DNA from: Tetrahymena elliotti 4EA
Taxonomy: Eukaryota > Ciliophora > Oligohymenophorea > Hymenostomatida > Tetrahymenidae
DNA: 64,000 bases
Direction: 5' to 3'
Assembly: GCA_000231825.2 (NCBI GenBank)
Contig: JH720345.1
Location: 124,001-188,000 of the forward strand
The notes beneath the pieces are model-generated. The model was not told where the DNA came from. It saw only the letters and a list, made by a program, of their open reading frames with translations, and did not search any database. The translations under genes and the position numbers were made by a program. This document shows positions 1 to 11,241 of this stretch, piece by piece; within the stretch, counting starts at the first letter, position 1; each line of letters opens with the position of its first letter.

Positions 1-1360
1 AATTAATGAATCAGGCAAAGAAATATCAAGTAAACCAAACCAAATTATTAAGTTAGTAAATAAAAAGTATTTATTTATTTTATTGATCCATTCATTCAAC
101 AATATATAATTAATATTGAAACTCTGTTTTTACTAAAGGCCAAGATCCAAGATTAGAGCATTTTACTAAGGCAGATCCTAAATTTTATACCCCGATTTCG
201 CTAATATCATTCTCCCTTTTAAAAAATAATAAGAATAACTATTGAAAAGAATAAGAGAATAGAAAAAATTGTATTAAATTTGAATACAACAAATAAAGAT
301 AAATAAATGAACCAAATTAATATCAAGTATACCAACCCAAATTGGTTCATAAATAGTTCATAAATTAAAGTCTTTGTTTATTCATTTATTTAAAAATGCA
401 TAATTAATATTAAAACTGTATTTTTACCTGAGATTAAGAGTTAAAGTTTAGAGATTAGAGCATTTTGCTAAGGCAGATCCTAATATTTTTACCCCAAATT
501 AGCCAATATAATTATTGCTTTTAAAAATTGTAAGTATAATTATTGAAAAGAATAAGAGAAATAGAAAAAAATTGTATTAAATTTGAATACAACAAATAAA
601 GATAAATGAATGAATCAAATAAATATCAAGGATACTAACCCAAATTTGTTCATAAATAGCTCATAAATTAAAGTCTTTATTTATTTTATTTACTTATTCA
701 TTGAAAAATAATAATTAATATTGAAGCTCTATTTATACCTGAGATTAAGAGTTAAAGTTTTGAGATTAGAGCATTTTACTAAGCCAGATACTAATCCTTC
801 AGCCCCAATGTCGCCAAGATTAATTATTCCAACTTTTAAAAAATAATTAGAAAAAATATTGAAAGCTATAAGAATATAAAAATTTGGCAAATCTGAAGCA
901 ATAAATAAAAATTAATGAATGAGCCAAACAAATATTAAGTAAACCAAATCAAATTAGTTAGTCAGTTGTTTGCAAATAAAAACTTTATTTATAATATAAC
1001 TCATTAATTTAAAAATGTATAATTAAAATTGAAACTCAATTTTTACGAAAGTTCAAGGGTCCAAAGTTTAGAGATTAGAGCATTTCGCTAAGAGAGATCC
1101 TAATTCATATGCCCTGATTTGGCCATATAAAATATCCTTCTTGTTTTTAAAAAATTATAAGAATTAATATTGAAAATAATGAGTAAAATATAAAAAATTG
1201 TATTAAATTTGAATACAAAAAATAAAAATCAATAGCTAAAGAAATATAAAATAAACCAACTTAAATTAGTGACTCAGTCAGTTGTTCTCTTAAAAAATTA
1301 ATAAAATACAATTGTTATTTTTTTAATAATGAGTAATTGATATTGAAACACTAAAATTTA
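1..1360. repeat. Tandem repeat, about 4 copies of a 300-310 bp unit
   Basis: The motif GATTAGAGCATTTT (with small changes) recurs near 151, 453, 763 and 1073, so the period is 302-310 bp. Each unit also carries the flanking phrases AAGGCAGATCCTAA, AATTGTATTAAATTTGAATAC and AATAAATATCAAG-like text. Copies differ by scattered substitutions and short indels. The array begins before the window edge or at it, and fades after about 1360. I see no open frame of note in it. Confidence 0.9.
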
Positions 1361-1627
1361 GAAATTTTAAAATGAGTAATGAGAATAAGATTTTTATAAA
1401 AAGAAATAATTAAATAGAAAGACAGGATTTAGTTAGTAAATTTGTTTATTGAGAAAGGTTTGTTAATTTATTAAAGGTTCTTTGTGAATTACAATATTTA
1501 TTTTTTTAGTTGCTTTTTGAAAGTTAATTATTATTTTGGTTTTTATGAACATTTTTTTATAATAAGAGATATTTTATTAATTTATTAGTTTGTTTGTTAG
1601 TGAATTAGTAATCCTTGATGGTATTTT

Positions 1628-3889
1628 TCATAGATAATTTTCCTATAAATAAAAGAATTCAACTTCAAGTTTGTTTCCATCAAATTTAAATCTTGATGGT
1701 GAGATCTAAGAAATTATAGAGTTTATATTTTCTAACAATTTATTTTTTAGTTAGTCATATTTAATACCTTTTACTCCTAGAATTTGGTTGAGTTAAACTG
1801 CTGTATTAGAGCGATTATCATAAATATTCAAGCATTTATCATATTCAAATTAAAATTTTATTGATTTATAGAACTGAGTTTATACTTAGCTTACTGTTAG
1901 GCGAATATCTTGATTGTCATAAGAGCTTGCTAAAGATACTAAAACTTATTAAATTAAGCTTTTATCATTATATATTGAGAAAGATTTAGTCATGCTTAGT
2001 TAAGATTGAAATTTGTTAGAGTTTTGGTATAATTTATCATAGATAGTTATTGGAGGTTTAATTTAAAAGGGTTCTTCGGGTATAATAATTGAATTACTTA
2101 TATTCCTACCTTTTTCTAGCTTATCCTCTATTGATTATTTCATAAATTTTTAGGCCATTAGCTTTTTAGGGAAAGGGTAAGTTGGACTTTCTCCTCTAAA
2201 ACTATAATCAGCCATCTAAGTAGTTTAGTTATGCCAATTTAGATAATGGTTATTATTATTCAAATTTTCAAATGAAAAATTTATATTTGATATATTATTC
2301 CCTGTATAAGTTTAGTTGAAGATATCTTCTCTCTTATTATATCCTAAAGAAGTATGCTAATTATTAGAGTAAATTGAATTTTCAGTGTTGGAAAAATTTT
2401 GTGTTTCTTCATTTGGGTAAAGATTTTTAGATGGTTAAGTATGATAGCTTGGTTAACTTTAGTGTCTTATATAGCCAGTATCGTTAATCGATAATAATTT
2501 ACTTTGATCTTGGTCATCAGATTAGTATTTCTCAATTTTTGGTATTAATTAATTTTGAGAATGCTATAATTCCCAAACAGTCTTTATTTTACTTATAGTA
2601 GGTATAATTCTATTTGAGAATTTTTTTCTTTAAAAATCTATAAACACATCTTTTCCGAATTCTGGAAGTGTTGGAGACTCATAATCTGTTTTAATTTACA
2701 TTCTATTACTATTACTGTCATCTATATTTTCATCATAATTCTGGAGCTCTGAGCATGAGAGAGAGTTAACTATTCCTTTTAGCTTCAAAAATTTTTAATT
2801 TTCGAAAATTGATTTTGAAGTTTTTTTATTGGAATCAATATTTTAGGGTAATACTTAAAGTTGCAATTAATTTTATGATATCAATAGCTTTTTATCAATG
2901 CTTAATTATTTAATGTTAGAAAAAGTGTTAACAAGTGGTTCTACTATTTCATTTAGCTAAAAAGAACCCAACTCAAGCCTGCCTTTTTCATTTTTTTGCT
3001 GCAAGCTTAATATTTCTTTCAAAAAAGCTAATTTTTTATTAGCTTACTTGATTAATTTACTTGATTAGCCATTGAGTAATTTTTCTAACTATTCTATCTA
3101 GCGACAAACGAACATCGACGATTATTAATTAATCACCCCAATACCTTTTTCCTTGATTTGCTTTTCTTTGATTAATTGGAATTCACTTACATCTTAAAAA
3201 GAAATAGAAAGAAAAGGTTCGTGTAAGAATAGTGGAACAATATTCACTTTAAAATATTGATTTTTGTCTAGCTTTTTATTGAAGTAAATCACATTTATTG
3301 ATTCATTAGTCAAGGTTTGTTGCTTTTAATTACTGTTTCGACCTACAGTAGCTGAAGTAACTGACATATCACATCTTGAGGCAATACCCTATTATGATGG
3401 AGGATATTAAGAGTTTTTTGGACTATTTATTGTCCCTGTTGGATATTGTTCTTCATCATTATTTACTTTTTTTTATTTGAATTTACAAAAGAACAATCTT
3501 TTATATATATCTGAAAGAGTACATCTATCCTCTTGGAATTACTTGTTTTATTTGTTTTTTTTAATATTCTCAAACCACCAGTTGTAAACTTCCACATGTT
3601 TTTGCAGTAAGTAACTGAAGAGATTTTAAAGATCTTCAGATTTACTATTGCTACCAATTTAATTAATAGTTTCAGCTGTTGAAAACCTCTTAACTCTAGA
3701 GTAATTTCCCATTATCTTAACATCCTTTAAAAACGACAAATAAATATCGTTTCTTAATTCTTACTTGATAGGTTTTCCTTAAGGATTTTAATTTTCCTTG
3801 ATGAATTCATTAAAAAACTTCTTATTTTGATCTATTTTTAAAAAAAAAATGATATTATGATCTTATGGTTGTTGTTGCTGTTGTTGCAT
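1628..3889 (-). CDS. Diverged histidine-kinase-like protein, 753 aa
   Basis: This is a single uninterrupted frame from ATG at 3889 to TGA at 1628-1630, with many TAA/TAG glutamine codons. It starts with a run of seven Gln. Residues about 210-245 (KVNIVPLFLHEPFLSISFQD) resemble the sensor-domain end of ciliate hybrid histidine kinases, and residues 260-310 resemble their dimerisation helices. The usual His box is replaced by CRQIEQLEKLLNG, which has no histidine. Near residue 640 the text DKSLIQQVLVSLASS resembles the ATP-binding N box (normally LIQQVL.NLLSNA), with the key Asn residues gone. I saw no receiver domain. The middle (about 300-600) is low-complexity and Gln/Asn/Ser-rich. An in-frame TGA upstream supports this start, unless an upstream intron joins it to the membrane segment at 4588-5370. 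Reading: a pseudokinase relative or decaying paralogue. The gene call is firm; the family assignment is tentative. Confidence 0.7.
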
Positions 3890-4587
3890 TTTTTGAAAAA
3901 AAAGAATTGATATTTGATTTGATAGTTTGAGTATCTCGGGGTTTCAATTCAGTCTGATCTCTAAAGATCTTTATCAAAGTTGATTTTAAATTTAGATCGA
4001 ATATTAATTAATTAAAGGAGTAAAATTTAGAACAAATTAAGTGTGTGAGAATAGGTGAGAGTAAAATTGGTGTCTGTAAACACAAAGACAAATTAAAGAA
4101 AATTCTTTAGGAAATAATTGATATTTTCGAAAACTTATTAATATAAATAACCAAGTATTAATGTGATATTTCAAAAAATTGATATTAATTCATAAGAAGA
4201 AAAATTAATTCCTCAAAATTATAAATTTAATCAATATAATCTTCAATAGAAAAATTGTTTGAAATTTATTTAGGAGAGAGATAGTTGACTTGGAGATTAT
4301 TTTATTGTCTCTTGTTAATTAAGAGAAATTTGAATTTTCCTCTATTATAAATAATTCTGTGTATCTTGTATTTCAAAGTAAGCTCCAATGCAAATAAACG
4401 TGAATATTTAAAATCGTGGAAATTCAATATTCGTTAGGAATAAAAATGTATTTATGTAAAAATCTCTCAATCAAAAATATATATATTTAGTCAAAAAAAA
4501 TAAGCAATTTTTTGTGGTTGAATGTTTTTTGATAGTAAATTGTTATTATAAGAAATATCAATTATTTAGCATTGAGTAATTGAAGAA
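3890..4587. other. Intergenic or unresolved intron region
   Basis: A+T-rich DNA between the kinase-like frame and the membrane segment upstream of it. I found no convincing exon on either strand. If the two flanking minus-strand pieces once formed one gene, this is where the missing middle (the early part of the sensor domain) would lie. Confidence 0.4.
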
Positions 4588-5370
4588 TCAATAGCGATTA
4601 AAATAATCCATCCTTTAATTAAATAATCTATCCTTTAATTAAATAATCTGATTTTAACTTTGGTGTTAAAAATACACCTCTATTTTTTATATTTGAAACA
4701 AATAAATAGCTAATTATTTACCATACAATTCCATACTAAAATTTCTGTAGCACATAGATTAAACAAAAAAATAGGCAGGCATTGTTTTTTCTACTACTTT
4801 TTACCACTCCTAAAAGTTTTGTAGAGCTAAAAAGAGCAATCTTTCTTACTTATCATACGAATATCTGTATCCAACCAAGACAAATCCTGCAAATAAAAAG
4901 AAGCCCATTATGTACCATTCCATAGTTAAAACTATAATAGCAAAGATGATAGAAGTCATTATCCCAATGGATTCAATTACTATATTTTGATAATCCACAA
5001 GAATCCAAATAATAAAAGCCTTTTTTTATTTTTTATAATCATTTTAATGTGTAAATTTATTTTATTTTTAAGCAATTTACTGCTCCATTCATCAAGCTTC
5101 TCCAACCAGGCACATAAACAGTTAACTGATGGCAAATCAAGTATGTGACAAGAAGCTACTTTGACAGAATGAAATACTACTTATATCTGCGAGGTACTAC
5201 ATAATATCCTAAAATGACTATCACATCAAAAACTGCTTGAAATATCCTACAAAAATCAATTGTTCCTGTGATAATTAGCAATATATTCCAAACAAATGAT
5301 TAGACAATCAGGATTTTAGCAAGATGGAACTGTACAATATAAAAAATACTTTGCAGTTATAATAAAAAGT
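4588..5370 (-). CDS. Membrane N-terminus of a ciliate sensor-kinase-like protein (start unresolved)
   Basis: The open frame runs down from about 5370, is spliced at 5020-5080 (GTAAAT...AAAAAG, 61 nt), and ends at TGA 4588-4590. Before the intron it reads WNILLIITGTIDFC, then LGYYVVPRRYK, then VPGWRSLMNGA. After it come two close hydrophobic helices (IGIMTSIIFAIIVLTMEW and FFLFAGFVLVGYRYSY) and the phrase LQNFQEWQKVVEKTMPAYFF. This order (several membrane helices, then a W..V.....P..F motif) is the N-terminal layout I know from ciliate hybrid histidine kinases. No good ATG was found in frame: an ATG at 5397 is in another frame and would need a roughly 20 nt intron. After AYFF the frame loses likeness to kinases. 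It may be a broken 5' part of the gene at 1628-3889. Coordinates of the 5' end are approximate. Confidence 0.5.
4601..4650. repeat. 20 bp direct repeat, about 2.5 copies
   Basis: AAATAATCCATCCTTTAATT at 4601-4620 is followed at once by a copy with one change at 4621-4640 and a partial third at 4641-4650. It lies at the end of the membrane-segment frame. Confidence 0.8.
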
Positions 5371-5397
5371 AAATAAAAGTAGAACGTCTAGAGTCAT

Positions 5398-7436
5398 AAA
5401 AATAAGAAAAAAATAGATAAAATATTTTTACATTTTAACTATTGTGGAGAAATCTCTCTTCTAACTCCTAATTCTAGTAAGTTAAAAAGTACCTAGAAAG
5501 CTAATTTTTTTTATAGTATTTCATATCAATACAATTTCTTAATAATTCTTATATGCTTTTTCCTTTACTTTCTTTTGATTACATTTTATATGAAAGACAC
5601 TTGTAAAAGGTTAACAAATTTAATAATGCTTTGTACCAATTTTATTTCTGTAATACAATGTTAACAAAAAAACAGAAAGTAGGAATTTAAGTTTTAATGT
5701 AAAAAATATAACTTAAATCAAACTTTGGACTGTAAATTATCTACTATTTCACTTTCTCTTTTCGATTAATATTATCAAAAAAATTATAATTTTTTTCTTT
5801 TTCTATATTTTTACTACCAAAATATCTTCTATTAAAATTATGATTACTTCTTAAAAATATATAAATCTTCAACTCAGCAATTGATAAATCAAATTTCTCT
5901 CTCTCTTTTCATAAAATTCACTTTTAAAAACAAATCTTCAATCAGACTTGCTTACATAATTTCACTTTAAAGCCCCCAAATATTAAATTATTAATTGTAA
6001 ACAAATTATCACATCTAATAAATTTTAAATTTATAAAGTGGTCTTGTTAATTAATCTATTGCCTTCATGTTTTATAAAAAACTTAAGTTAAAATTAATTT
6101 TACTTCATTTTGTTTAAAAGGAGAAATGCAGATGAACAAGAAATTTCACAAATGCTTTTGGTTATTTTTCTAGAACAAATTTTGTGATTTTTTTGTTTAA
6201 CTATAAATTTTAATGTATTAATAGCCTTTTAATTTTGTTTGGTTTACATAATATATTTCTTTGGGAGAATAATTTATCTAAGATTTCTTAAATGCATTTT
6301 TAATTGATAAATCGAGCTAAACCATTAATTTTGAATATAATTTTGAAATTTAAAAATATTTATCTTATTTTTTTCAATCTAATTTTTTATTTACATTTTT
6401 AAGTTGAAATTAAATCAAATTTAAGTCTAAGTTATTATTAATTGTTTTTCACCCAATAATTTTTTTCTTATTTGAATTTAAAAAAATCAAATTTATTTCA
6501 TTAGATCTTCTTTTATATAATATCAAAAGATTTTTTTAATTAGTATTTATATTCTTGATTATAACTTTGGTGTATATTTCATCTCGTATATATTTTAATT
6601 AAACTCTACTTCAATTACAAATCAGTTAGGAAGAATACCTCCAAAATATTAAACAAAATTTTCAATTTGGTAGCTTTTAATTTTATGTAAAAATAAAAAT
6701 AAATAAATTATTTCATATGCTAAATTAAACATATAAATTAAATGTCTATTTAAATTATACACTTCAATAAAAAATTTAGACATTCTATTAATTTCAGTAT
6801 TATTGTTTTTTATAAAAACAATTTATTTTTTTTTATTACTAAATAATTTTTAAAAAAAATAAAGATAACTAAAAAATTTTAAATTAGATTTTAAAATAAA
6901 TTTCCGAACAACTTTTTGAATAAAAAGTTTTCAAATGAGAATTGAGAAATATCTAAACAAAATTAAAAATTTCAATAAATCTTTTAGAAAAATTATGGTT
7001 GTAAGTGTTAAAAAATTTATTTATGAAATTTGAAATTAATTTTTAAAATTATTTCATTTATGAAAAGAGTTACAAAAATTAAAAATATTTCAAAAATTTT
7101 TCTATTTAAAAATGTCTGATCAGTGAAAAGATAAATTTAAATCTAATATTTATATGATATTTTAAAGTTTCTAATAGATGCAATATTGAATAGAATTAAT
7201 ATGATTTAGTAGAAACTTTTGATAGAAAAATGTCTTTTTAAAATAAAATTTCATTGAATAATAATTTACTTTTCATATGAAATACTAACATAATTAAAAG
7301 CTCTATTGAAATCATAGACACTATAATTTGATTGTTTCATCAATAAATAGTTCTTGCTGCTTTTTAGGTTTAATAATTTAAATTAAAAAAAAATAAAGAA
7401 GACTAATAAAAAAAGTAGATTAGAATAACTTTAAAA
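5398..7436. other. Gene-poor A+T-rich region
   Basis: About 2 kb of very A+T-rich DNA. With TGA as the only stop, open frames up to about 90 codons occur (for example 6132-6407, plus), but none shows protein-like composition or resembles anything else in the window. No RNA gene was recognised. Confidence 0.5.
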
Positions 7437-7664
7437 ATGGATATCAAAGAGTGCAGTAGATAAAAATTCTCTAAAAATATTGTTAAGTAAGGATAAGTTG
7501 AAGTCTTTAGACATGATAGACCTTACATTAGAAGAGTTTGTACATGCTGCTACGATCCATATATAGATTTCAAAAAAAGCTAAATATCTCAAATAAAACA
7601 ATCTTTGAAGAAACACATCAAGAATAATTAACCATATGCTCTTATTGATGGATTTATTATTTGA
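7437..7664 (+). CDS. Small family protein, 75 aa (copy 1)
   Basis: ATG at 7437, TGA at 7662-7664, with six internal TAA/TAG Gln codons and no intron. It starts MDIKECSRQKFSKN, almost the same as the protein at 10515 (MDIKECNKQKFSKN), and both are exactly 75 aa. Downstream it has a short Cys cluster (RRVCTCCYDPY) followed by a basic helix-like stretch (KQSLKKHIKNN). It is one of four related short genes between 7.4 and 10.8 kb. I do not know the family. The Cys cluster could bind metal, but nothing shows a function. No signal peptide or membrane helix is seen. Confidence 0.65.
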
Positions 7665-8128
7665 AAGGAAATGACCTCTAATAAAATAAAACATCTAAAA
7701 TAAATATTAACAAACTAAACACCTAAAATTTTCATAAATAAATAAAAATTAACCTCTAATAAATTACTACTATATAATTAACTTAGTTTATTTTTTACAT
7801 CAAACTCATTTGTATCTCAAATTAAACCTTAAAAAAATAATTTTTTACATAAAATTTCTAAATTAATGAACAATATTCAATACCTATCATTGACTCAAAT
7901 GAAAATAAATACTTTTAAATATGGTTTTTGTTTCAATTTTCATAAAAATTTAATGTTGAATAGTATTACCAATAGAAAAATAAAGAATTAAATTTTAAGT
8001 TAGTAACTTATTTACTGAAATAGAAAAAACTAAAAATAATTAGAATTAGCTTTTATGTCATGATATAAATTGCGTATGTAATATATAAAATAAATACTAA
8101 TATAAAAATAAATAATAAATATGCTTTA
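7665..8128. other. Intergenic, nothing recognised
   Basis: A+T-rich spacer between two members of the small-protein family. No open frame of note. Confidence 0.5.
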
Positions 8129-8344
8129 TCAATAAATAATTTTAACGTATAACTAACTATTACTCTTCATTTATTTATTTAGAAATTCTTTTACTAATCT
8201 CCTACTATAGAGCTTTTACCTGTCAGGTTGATAATATTTTTCGTTCCTATCACTTATACGATTTTTATGCTTAAAAACCAAGCTTTTGCCATTTTCTGAG
8301 TAATGTTTATTATAATCTTAAAAATTGAGTTCTTTTAAATTCAT
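8129..8344 (-). CDS. Small family protein, 71 aa (copy 2)
   Basis: ATG at 8344 to TGA 8129-8131 on the minus strand, no intron. The N-terminus MNLKELNFQDYNKHY and the following NGKSLVFKHKN line up with MNLKEINSQKFSKNY and KGDKVMFRH of the copy at 10025, and with KGKSTVFYH of the copy at 10515. The Cys pair found in the other three copies is absent (EKYYQPDRQKLYSRR in its place). The C-terminus is basic. It is the only family member here on the minus strand. It may be a diverged functional copy or a decaying one that kept its frame. Function unknown. Confidence 0.55.
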
Positions 8345-9109
8345 TGGTACTAATTTTGTAAATATTTATAAAAATTATTTATGAAAGATTCTCATCAGAT
8401 TAATTTTGAAATAAATCTTCATAATTATTTGCTAAGAAGATTAATTATATCTGCTTTCCTGACAAAATATATTGCAAATCATTTTTAATATCTTTTTTCA
8501 ATATCAAATAATAAATATTGATTTTATTTTACATCTTAAAATGAATTTAAAATAATTTTTGAATGAAAAAATCTTACTTTTTAGTATTTCTAAGATAAAA
8601 ATAGCAATTTATTTCATTTTTTTATTCAAAATATTAAGTAAAAAACATAGGAAGAATTATTTATTATTTCAGATCATTCAAGAAGATTTATGATATTAAG
8701 ATTTCTGATAAAAATAACCTAAGAATTTATATATCCTTTTAGCTTTATGACCCCAAATAAATTTAATTGCTAAATTGAATTTTGAAAGGAATTCAAATCT
8801 TTATCTTAATTTTTTGCTTTTGTAAAGTAAAAAAGTATTTCATATTTTTTACAATATTTAATTATTCTCTATCTTTTTAAATAGAATTAACAATTTGTAA
8901 ATATTTTTTTCATAAAATCCTATTATATATTTATTCAAGAAGACAACTAATTTATTCTATAAAAGGTGTTTTTAATAAAAAAATTAAGCTAAAAATATTT
9001 ATACTTATAAAATAAACAGTAAGACAAAAGATACATTATTAAATTTAATTTATATAGTTATTTAATATATTAATATAGTAGTATTTTTGAAAGTATTTAT
9101 TTGTTTTTT
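8345..9109. other. Intergenic, nothing recognised
   Basis: A+T-rich DNA of about 765 bp. No convincing exon, repeat or RNA gene was seen. Confidence 0.5.
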
Positions 9110-9466
9110 ATGATTGTTAATTGGCAGATTGAGTCATTTATTCAGTGCTATTCAAAAAGGAAAAGCAACATATACTTAGTTATTGCTTTTCAATTATTTA
9201 TTAATCTTTGTTTTGATGATTTTAATTTCTTATTTTTCATCTTTTCCATCATATCTTTAGTATTTGCGATAGTTACAGGATTGTTCATGTCTAAATACAC
9301 TAACTTATCCTTTTTAGATATATTTTTTATCAAATTTAGTTTTGCTGATTTCTTTAATATCCATTTAATATGGTTTTTGCTAGTTTTTTTTATTTAAATT
9401 AATTAATTATATGATTTACAATATCTCAATAATTTGTTTTTATAAACAAATTAAAGTGGATACTGA
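9110..9466 (+). CDS. Possible small membrane protein, 118 aa
   Basis: ATG at 9110 (MIVNWQIESFIQCYSKRK), read through TAA at 9395 as Gln, to TGA 9464-9466. The base composition is less A+T-rich than its flanks. After a short polar start it has a strongly hydrophobic centre (residues about 20-95), including FNFLFFIFSIISLVFAIVTG, consistent with two or three membrane helices, then a polar Gln/Asn tail. I recognise no family. Frames of this length arise by chance when only TGA stops translation, and the first 95 codons contain no TAA/TAG at all, so it remains a candidate. Confidence 0.35.
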
Positions 9467-10024
9467 AACAAAAAATAGATAGATACTGTTTTTTCGTTAT
9501 CTATTTTATTTATTACATCCAGCGCTTTTAAAAATATAATTTAATCAAAAAAATATGGATTGTGAAACATTTTTTAACATAGATTTATTTTTTTATAACT
9601 TATTTTTATAAATAAATGATAATACTTCAATAAAATAACCAAAAGACAAAAACTAAATAGATATAATATTTCTAGATGATAAATAAAAGAAATTTAGTCA
9701 TATTTATCTATTAGTGATGGATTAGGATTGTGTGCAAAATGTCAAATAACATTTTAAAAAAATAAAGATCTAAACAAATTTTGAATGAAATAATTATTTT
9801 TTTTCATAAAATAATATACCTCAAAATGTTTTTTAACATTTATTTACAAAAATTAAAATATGAATAGATGCAGAATTTTAAAAATTGGTAAAAGAATTAA
9901 AGCTTCATTGATTTGTCTAGTAGATGCTTTTTTGCTTCTTCAAAATTAAATAAAGAAATTCAATATAATTAATAAGTGGATAATAAATAAATATCAAATT
10001 TAATTGAAGAAAAGAACTGCTTCA
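9467..10024. other. Intergenic, nothing recognised
   Basis: A+T-rich DNA with short open frames only. It runs up to the next small-family gene. Confidence 0.5.
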
Positions 10025-10243
10025 ATGAATTTAAAAGAAATAAACTCTTAAAAGTTTTCTAAAAACTATGTTTAAAAAGGTGATAAAGTGATGTTTAGAC
10101 ATTGTAAAATTTCATATTGTAATTGCAAAATGTGCAAATTTAATTATCCTCGCTAAAAGTTAATTGACTTGTAAAATGTAAAGCAACAAATAAACAGAAA
10201 TTTAAAATACTAATCACCTAATTTCGATCACTTGTGTTTTTGA
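10025..10243 (+). CDS. Small family protein, 72 aa (copy 3)
   Basis: ATG at 10025, TGA 10241-10243, no intron. It reads MNLKEINSQKFSKNY, then KGDKVMFRHCKISYCNCKMC, then KFNYPRQK and a C-terminal INRNLKYQSPNFDHLCF. The first part matches the other members (MDIKECNKQKFSKNY, KGKSTVFYH). The second part matches the 10515 copy in the C-x2-C..NYP motif and in the final I.NR.LK.....DL.F pattern. It has the most cysteines of the four (six), five of them within 25 residues, suggesting a small metal-binding or disulphide-bonded fold. No function can be assigned. Confidence 0.65.
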
Positions 10244-10514
10244 CTCACATTATTATTCTTAAATTATGCTTGAGAAATTGATTCAATCAAAAATTTCTAA
10301 TCGAATTTGATTTTAATTAGAAACTCTCTTTATTAAGTCGACACTTTTAATTAAATTCAATAATTAAAAATGATATACATTTGATTAGATTCTTTAGGAA
10401 GGGCTATCTATAAATTTCAAAGTTTCAATTATAATTATTAATTAATAAAATAAAAACAAAAACTCAAAATAGAAGTCTTATTTTTTTATTAATTTCTCAC
10501 AATCAAAGTATAAA

Positions 10515-10742
10515 ATGGATATCAAAGAATGCAATAAACAAAAATTCTCTAAAAACTACAAATTAAAGGGTAAATCAACTGTATTTTACCATGACAATAC
10601 TTCTCAAAGATTTTACTGCTGTGAGTATTGCTCCAATTATCCTTTTGCTTAACACAAAAAAGAAGAAACTTAAAAAATTAGAGTCATCCTCAATAGAAAA
10701 CTTAAATCAACTCAACAAGTATATAATGATCTCAACTTCTGA
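10515..10742 (+). CDS. Small family protein, 75 aa (copy 4)
   Basis: ATG at 10515, TGA 10740-10742, no intron, two internal TAA Gln codons. It reads MDIKECNKQKFSKNYKLKGK, then FYHDN, a cluster RFYCCEYCSNYPF (C-C-x2-C), and a basic tail with RVILNRKLK. It is closest to the 7437 copy at its N-terminus and to the 10025 copy in its second half, so it is the copy that ties the family together. It lies only 271 bp after copy 3, in the same direction. No localisation signal is visible. Confidence 0.7.
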
Positions 10743-11241
10743 CCATTTAAAATACTGACAATGAATTATTTCCACTCCTCCTTTTATTTATTAAAAACAA
10801 ACAAATTAACCAACTAATCAACAAATAAACTAAAAATCTATTAAAATCATATTTATTAAAAGTTATTTACTTCATATTTATTCTTCATTGTTTTTTCTAA
10901 TAGAAATTCAAAAATAATTACATTTCAATCAGTTTTTAAAAATAATAATTAAAAAATTTTAAAAACACAAAAACTTAATCATCAAATAAACTGATATATT
11001 TTTCAAAATAATTCAAATATTTAAGAAACAAGAAATAAATATCAATTATTATATCAAATCAATTTTAAAAATATTTTGGACCATCAAACTTATAAAGATA
11101 TATTCATTTAGATTTAAATTTAAAAACAAATTGTAATTAACCTAAATAGTAACATGATTTATGTAATTTTAATTTGCTATATAAATACTTGACATTTATT
11201 TATCTTAAAAAAAAATATTTTTTTACTGAAATCTTTAAAAT
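10743..11241. other. Intergenic, nothing recognised
   Basis: A+T-rich DNA between convergent gene ends: the plus-strand small gene ends at 10742 and the minus-strand LRR-like gene ends at 11242. No feature seen. Confidence 0.5.

Noticed and set aside
1252..1266. TAAACCAAC followed by TTAAAT, like the start of a Tetrahymena chromosome-breakage sequence
   Set aside because: Only the first nine bases agree with TAAACCAACCTCTTT as I recall it. The rest differs, and related AAACCAA text recurs in every repeat unit, so it is part of the repeat.
1..1360. CRISPR-like array
   Set aside because: Units are about 300 bp and the whole unit repeats. Short identical repeats with unique spacers are absent, and the organism is eukaryotic.
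6132..6407. 91-codon plus-strand frame read with TGA as only stop
   Set aside because: Length is within chance for A+T-rich DNA with one stop codon. No family likeness, no helix pattern, and no composition change from the flanks.
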